From positions 806,001 through 870,000 of the forward strand of contig NZ_CP047954.1 of assembly GCF_014279895.1 (NCBI RefSeq): a stretch of 64,000 bases of DNA, written 5' to 3'. Each line of letters begins with the position of its first letter. The stretch's first letter is position 1. Below the pieces are notes generated by a model that worked only from the letters and a program-made list of their open reading frames with translations, was not told the origin of the DNA and ran no database searches. Made by a program: the position numbers and the translations under genes. This DNA is from Synechococcus sp. M16.1 (GTDB lineage: Bacteria; Cyanobacteriota; Cyanobacteriia; PCC-6307; Cyanobiaceae). Shown here in pieces: positions 60,898 through 64,000 of this stretch.

Positions 60898-62274
60898 TCA
60901 GGCCGATTTCTGATCAGGAGCGTTGTTCAAGTCAGCAAACTTGGCTGTCATCGTTGGATTGTGTCGGGTCAACTTTTTAACGGTCACATCCTGTGCCTTG
61001 TCATTGGCAAGCCTCAGGTTTCGATCAGCACCCATCAGGGCCTCTTTGGTTTTTTGGAGGTGATCGATCGACTTATCGATTTCATCGATTGCCGTTTGGA
61101 AGCGTCTGGAGGCGAGGTCGTAGTTGCGTGAGAAGGCTGTTTTGAAGGTTTCGAGGTCGTTCTCGAAATTGGTGACATCAATGTTCTGTGCCTTCACCAG
61201 AGCTAGTTCAGCCTTGTATTCCAGAGACTTCATGGCTGCATTGCGGAGCAATGTGATGAATGGAATAAAGAATTGTGGGCGAATGATGTAGGTCTTCGGG
61301 AAGCGATGAGACACATCAACAATGCCTGAATTGTAAAGCTCATTTTCAGGCTCCAGTAGGGAGACGAGCACCGCATACTCGCAATTTTTTTCGTTTCTAT
61401 CTTTATTTAGCTCTTTGAGAAAGTCTTCGTTTTTCTTTTTGGTGGCCGTTGTATCAGCCTCATTTTTCATCTCAAACATGATCGAGATGATTTCGTTGTT
61501 GTGTTCGTCCTGGTCGCGGAAGATGTAGTCACCCTTGCTTCCACTGCGCGCGTCGTTGTCTTTTTCGAAATAGGCCTTGGGGAAAGCCGCTGCACGAATC
61601 CTGTTGAATTCGGTTTCGCAGTGCTGCTCGAGGGTTTCTCCCACCATTTTGGTGGAAAGCCGCGCCTTCATGTCGCGCAAGCGTTCAATGGCCTGATCTC
61701 GATCACTGAGCTGGGCTTCGTAGCGATCTTTCAGTGATTGAGATTCCAGTTGATGCTTCAGTTCCGCTTCCTTCAAGCCGCTTTGAAGTGCATCGCGTTG
61801 CTTCTCCACGGAACTGACCGCTTCATTCACGGCCAGCTGGCGCTGCATGGCTCCAGCCTGGAGCTTCGCCTGCAAATCCCTCACTTCACTATCTTTTTGC
61901 AGCGTCAGCGCCTGCATTTCTTTGGCGAATTTGGTTTCAGCCAGGCGTAGTTCTGTGGCCTGCTGCTCACGAATTTGCTGGAGCTCAGCGGCAATGCGAT
62001 CACGCTGCTTCTCCGCTTTATTCACCGCATCTTTAATCGCCAGTTCCTGATGGATTGCACTTTGCTTGAGTTGGGCCTCAAGCGTTTGCATTTCCCTGTC
62101 TTTTTTGGCAACGGTCAACTCGATGGCATTGCGTTTGTCCTGTTCGGCGAGGGCCAGGCGCTTGTTCAGTTGCTGTTCAAATTCACGATCCCTCACCTGC
62201 TTGAGGATGTCGGCATACCCGGCCTCATCCACCTTGAAGGCGGTATTGCAGTGAGGGCAAATGATGTCGTGCAT
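60898..62274 (-). CDS. DUF2130 coiled-coil protein
   Basis: A 458-residue protein: an N-terminal zinc-like CPHCNTAF ([19 protein letters not shown]), a long coiled coil rich in Glu/Lys/Gln (about 25-215), and a C-terminal domain with [36 protein letters not shown] and [25 protein letters not shown], the DUF2130 core, which has a restriction-endonuclease-like look (Asp, Glu-x-Lys). The function is unknown; some members lie in defence or phage regions. It is visibly more AT-rich than the core genes here. Confidence 0.85.
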   Translation of the reverse strand: MHDIICPHCNTAFKVDEAGYADILKQVRDREFEQQLNKRLALAEQDKRNAIELTVAKKDREMQTLEAQLKQSAIHQELAIKDAVNKAEKQRDRIAAELQQIREQQATELRLAETKFAKEMQALTLQKDSEVRDLQAKLQAGAMQRQLAVNEAVSSVEKQRDALQSGLKEAELKHQLESQSLKDRYEAQLSDRDQAIERLRDMKARLSTKMVGETLEQHCETEFNRIRAAAFPKAYFEKDNDARSGSKGDYIFRDQDEHNNEIISIMFEMKNEADTTATKKKNEDFLKELNKDRNEKNCEYAVLVSLLEPENELYNSGIVDVSHRFPKTYIIRPQFFIPFITLLRNAAMKSLEYKAELALVKAQNIDVTNFENDLETFKTAFSRNYDLASRRFQTAIDEIDKSIDHLQKTKEALMGADRNLRLANDKAQDVTVKKLTRHNPTMTAKFADLNNAPDQKSA

Positions 62275-62361
62275 GTCTGACGATTTGTGTTGAACGTTCG
62301 CGCTACGTGCTGGGATTTTATCCGGCTCTGGCTAATACGAGATCAGCCCACGGTTCATGCC

Positions 62362-62502
62362 ATGCCTGATTGGATCGATCCTCGCTCGCTGCTCGACACG
62401 GTGATCATCTTGAGCATCGTGGCCTTGGCCGCCATCGGATTCGTGGTTGGCATCAAGGAAATGATCATCGATCTGAGCAAACTGCGTCGCGCCAAGGTTT
62501 AA
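62362..62502 (+). CDS. Small single-span membrane protein
   Basis: 46 residues: MPDWIDPRSLLDTVIILSIV then ALAAIGFVVGIKEMIIDLSKLRRAKV. One transmembrane helix flanked by charged ends. ATG 62362; a longer frame reaches 62287. Convergent with the DUF1499 gene. Unknown function. Confidence 0.6.
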   Translation: MPDWIDPRSLLDTVIILSIVALAAIGFVVGIKEMIIDLSKLRRAKV

Positions 62503-62509
62503 CCGGCCT

Positions 62510-62911
62510 TCAGCTCTCCAGCCCCGCCCGCAACGCCGCCAATCGTGCGGCGTTCACACCAAGATCCGAGTCGCCGAGACGCGACTCGGACCGTGCCTTG
62601 ATCCGGTTGTTGTCGCGATCAGCGAACAGCTCCAGGTCATCCACAAAGCCAAAGAAAGCGCTGCTGGCCTCGGCATGCAGGTAGGTCTCGGTCTGATCAA
62701 TCACAACTGTCCGCGGCGACTCCTGCACCAACCCACTCAGCTTGCTGAAGTCAGCCATCGGGTCGGAGCTCGCCCAGTTTTGGCTGGAACAGTGAGCTGT
62801 TGTCGGGCAGTCGCGCAACGCCCCGTTGCGCACGCCGAGATCCGCAGGGACGGGGCCTGCAAGATGGAAGAGCATCAACACGGGGGCCAGTAGGCCGGCA
62901 AGGAAGGTCAC
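62510..62911 (-). CDS. DUF1499 family protein
   Basis: A 133-residue exported or membrane-anchored protein: N-terminal hydrophobic segment (TFLAGLLAPVLMLFHLAGPV), then the DUF1499 core with CPTTAHCSSQNW, VVIDQTETYLHAEASSAFFGFVDDLELF and IKARSESRLGDSDLGVNAARL. The function is unknown. GTG 62911 overlaps the previous gene's TGA (GTGA), which supports this start over TTG 62950. Confidence 0.82.
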   Translation of the reverse strand: MTFLAGLLAPVLMLFHLAGPVPADLGVRNGALRDCPTTAHCSSQNWASSDPMADFSKLSGLVQESPRTVVIDQTETYLHAEASSAFFGFVDDLELFADRDNNRIKARSESRLGDSDLGVNAARLAALRAGLES

Positions 62912-63033
62912 TGGTCTCTGCGGGAACGACCGCCCCAGTTCAGCATCCAAAGCCAGATGCCGAACAGGGTTCCAACTGGTAAGGCGATCACCACCAACTG
63001 GCTGATCACGAACTGGCGCACCTCAGGATCCAC
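62908..63033 (-). CDS. Small single-span membrane protein
   Basis: 41 residues from GTG 63033: VDPEVRQFVISQLVVIALPV then GTLFGIWLWMLNWGGRSRRDQ. Upstream ATG codons (63084, 63096) give longer forms. Its stop overlaps the DUF1499 start by 4 bases. Unknown function. Confidence 0.55.
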   Translation of the reverse strand: MDPEVRQFVISQLVVIALPVGTLFGIWLWMLNWGGRSRRDQ

Positions 63034-63108
63034 GGTTGCGCTGGTGAGGGGACATGCAGGCAAGACTCGCGTCCCGTTCGCCATCATGGAGCGCATTGCT
63101 GGGCAACG

Positions 63109-63285
63109 ATGACGAATCCGGGTTGGATTGTGCTCGCATGGTTGGTGGTGGCCCTGGCGTCTGCCCTCAAGTTTTGGTCGATCACGCGCCCCTATCGCGA
63201 CAAAACAGCTCTTTCCCGTGGGCAAACCGTTGACGAAGCACGTCAACGTTTGGAACGACGCTGGCGAAACGACAGCAAAGTGTGA
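63109..63285 (+). CDS. Small membrane protein
   Basis: 58 residues: one N-terminal transmembrane helix (WIVLAWLVVALASALKFW) then a basic soluble tail (RPYRDKTALSRGQTVDEARQ, RLERRWRNDSKV). Convergent with the helical protein at 63289 by 3 bases. Unknown function. Confidence 0.65.
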   Translation: MTNPGWIVLAWLVVALASALKFWSITRPYRDKTALSRGQTVDEARQRLERRWRNDSKV

Positions 63286-63288
63286 GGC

Positions 63289-63447
63289 TTATTTCTCGGC
63301 GATCACCCAGGCCGTTGCAGCTCTCTGACGCACATAGAGATCTGCGAGTTCCCGTGCCAGAGCTTTCAACTGGTCAAGATCGTCGGTTTCGTTGATGGAC
63401 CGCTTGATCGCTTCAGCTTCGAACTGCTGAGGCAAGCTCAGGTTCAT
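63289..63447 (-). CDS. Small helical protein, NblA-sized (copy 1)
   Basis: 52 residues: MNLSLPQQFEAEAIKRSINE then TDDLDQLKALARELADLYVRQRAATAWVIAEK. No membrane segment; predicted to be two amphipathic helices. Its layout and N-terminal L-x-LPQQF/L-x-x-GQQF start resemble NblA, the adaptor that targets phycobilisomes for proteolysis, but the similarity is weak. A paralogue lies just upstream at 63483. Confidence 0.68.
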   Translation of the reverse strand: MNLSLPQQFEAEAIKRSINETDDLDQLKALARELADLYVRQRAATAWVIAEK

Positions 63448-63482
63448 GACTTCCAAGCAGGTCAATCAACTGTAACGAAGCG

Positions 63483-63656
63483 TTATTTCTTGTGTGGGCT
63501 GGCTGCTGCCCGTGAGCGGGCAATCTCCTGCTGCCAAGCCAGAAGCAGATCTTTGCTGATCTCCTGAAGCTGTTTCACGTCAGTCATTGAATTGATATCG
63601 CGACTGCGCTGTTCAATGTCGAATTGTTGGCCAATTGTAAGAGCGATGGGCTCCAT
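63483..63656 (-). CDS. Small helical protein, NblA-sized (copy 2)
   Basis: 57 residues: MEPIALTIGQQFDIEQRSRD then INSMTDVKQLQEISKDLLLA and WQQEIARSRAAASPHKK. Similar to the protein at 63289-63447 (QQF-x-x-E, I-x-x-x-x-D, QL-x-x-I/L, L). The two are in tandem on the same strand with a 35-base gap. No function is established. Confidence 0.68.
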   Translation of the reverse strand: MEPIALTIGQQFDIEQRSRDINSMTDVKQLQEISKDLLLAWQQEIARSRAAASPHKK

Positions 63657-63863
63657 GGTGACGTCGGCAGGATCAGCTCAAAGTATTGACTCGATCCTGC
63701 GTTGTCGTAACAACGGGTACGTTTTATCCCTGCTGTGTGCTGTTCCGTACTTGGTCTGGATGAAAGAACATTGACCCTCGTTCTTGCCATCGTGATGTGA
63801 AGCAAGTGCTAGTCGCTAAATGTTGACATCGAAGGCGATGCCGTTCTGCATTGCTTAGATTTT

Positions 63864-64000
63864 GTGGGTGATGCAGGTAGAGCTTTGGACGGTTCTGGAC
63901 AAAATCTCGAGCGCCGTTATCACCTGGAAGTTTGGAGGGAAACGGTGTACTGGATGCAAGCGCGATGTAGCGACCTGCAGGAGCTCGATCGTGAGCGCGA
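63864..64000 (+). CDS. 5' part of an unknown gene cut by the window end
   Basis: The frame from GTG 63864 is open to the end of the window and reads ...LERRYHLEVWRETVYWMQ then ARCSDLQELDRER, which looks like a real helical protein. The frame stays open upstream to 63813 with no ATG, so the start is uncertain. No family can be named from this piece. Confidence 0.4.
   Translation, partial: MGDAGRALDGSGQNLERRYHLEVWRETVYWMQARCSDLQELDRER

Overview
The window is a dense, GC-rich, almost intron-free bacterial stretch from an oxygenic picocyanobacterium, most likely marine Synechococcus (sub-cluster 5.1). The evidence is a psbA gene for the Gln130 (D1:1) form of photosystem II D1, plastocyanin next to cytochrome c6, ndhL and ndhD of the NDH-1 complex, a SulP bicarbonate transporter of the BicA type, cyAbrB, a CP12-like protein, a fused hisIE, and many small lineage-specific membrane proteins. 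The strain cannot be fixed by eye. Many genes overlap by 1-8 bases, and GTG or TTG starts without a clear Shine-Dalgarno are common.

Region 1-14 kb: the 3' end of a glutathione reductase gene, an AT-richer gene that carries the complete iron-ligand set of the alternative oxidase/plastid terminal oxidase family, a calcium/cation antiporter, bicA-pyrC-thioredoxin-like, tRNA-Leu(UAA), ndhL-DUF3007-trpA, cyAbrB, a second cytochrome c6-like gene, a Nif11-cupin fusion, a gene-poor 480-base gap ending in a very strong terminator, a PsiE-like membrane protein, a group 2 sigma factor, DUF2214, a matrixin-like metalloprotease and an L,D-transpeptidase-like lipoprotein.

Region 14-28 kb: hisIE, a QueD-like protein, clpB, then a leftward operon in which petJ (cytochrome c6) overlaps a Nif11-domain gene whose tail is built from a 15-bp tandem repeat, followed by two unknown genes. 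Upstream on the same strand lie petE, an SDR epimerase, hemE and glgB, then secreted or membrane proteins, a CocE-type hydrolase, DUF4332 and Ycf51. Region 28-50 kb: a very large TamB-like protein, a ROK kinase, proA, folB, an alpha/beta hydrolase, an M3 oligopeptidase, ndhD, thrB, glk, DUF1824, thrS (without a TGS domain), DUF2605, a GH104-like lysozyme, trpS, an RGG-rich protein, a CDF metal exporter and a DUF697 protein, ending at psbA.

Region 50-64 kb is an accessory-like zone of short genes: an OsmC protein, a P-loop kinase, a SnoaL-like protein coupled to a 33-residue exported peptide, TauE/SafE, a CP12-like protein, DoxX, rpsU, a DUF2130 coiled-coil protein beside a zinc-finger-like protein, DUF1499, and many 30-60 residue proteins, several in paralogous pairs. 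The last two complete ones look like NblA-sized helical adaptors. Photosynthetic electron transport and carbon uptake (petE, petJ, ndhL, ndhD, psbA, bicA, CP12-like, hemE, glgB) form the functional thread. The AOX-like oxidase would be a further electron sink. No rRNA, transposase, integrase or CRISPR array was found.
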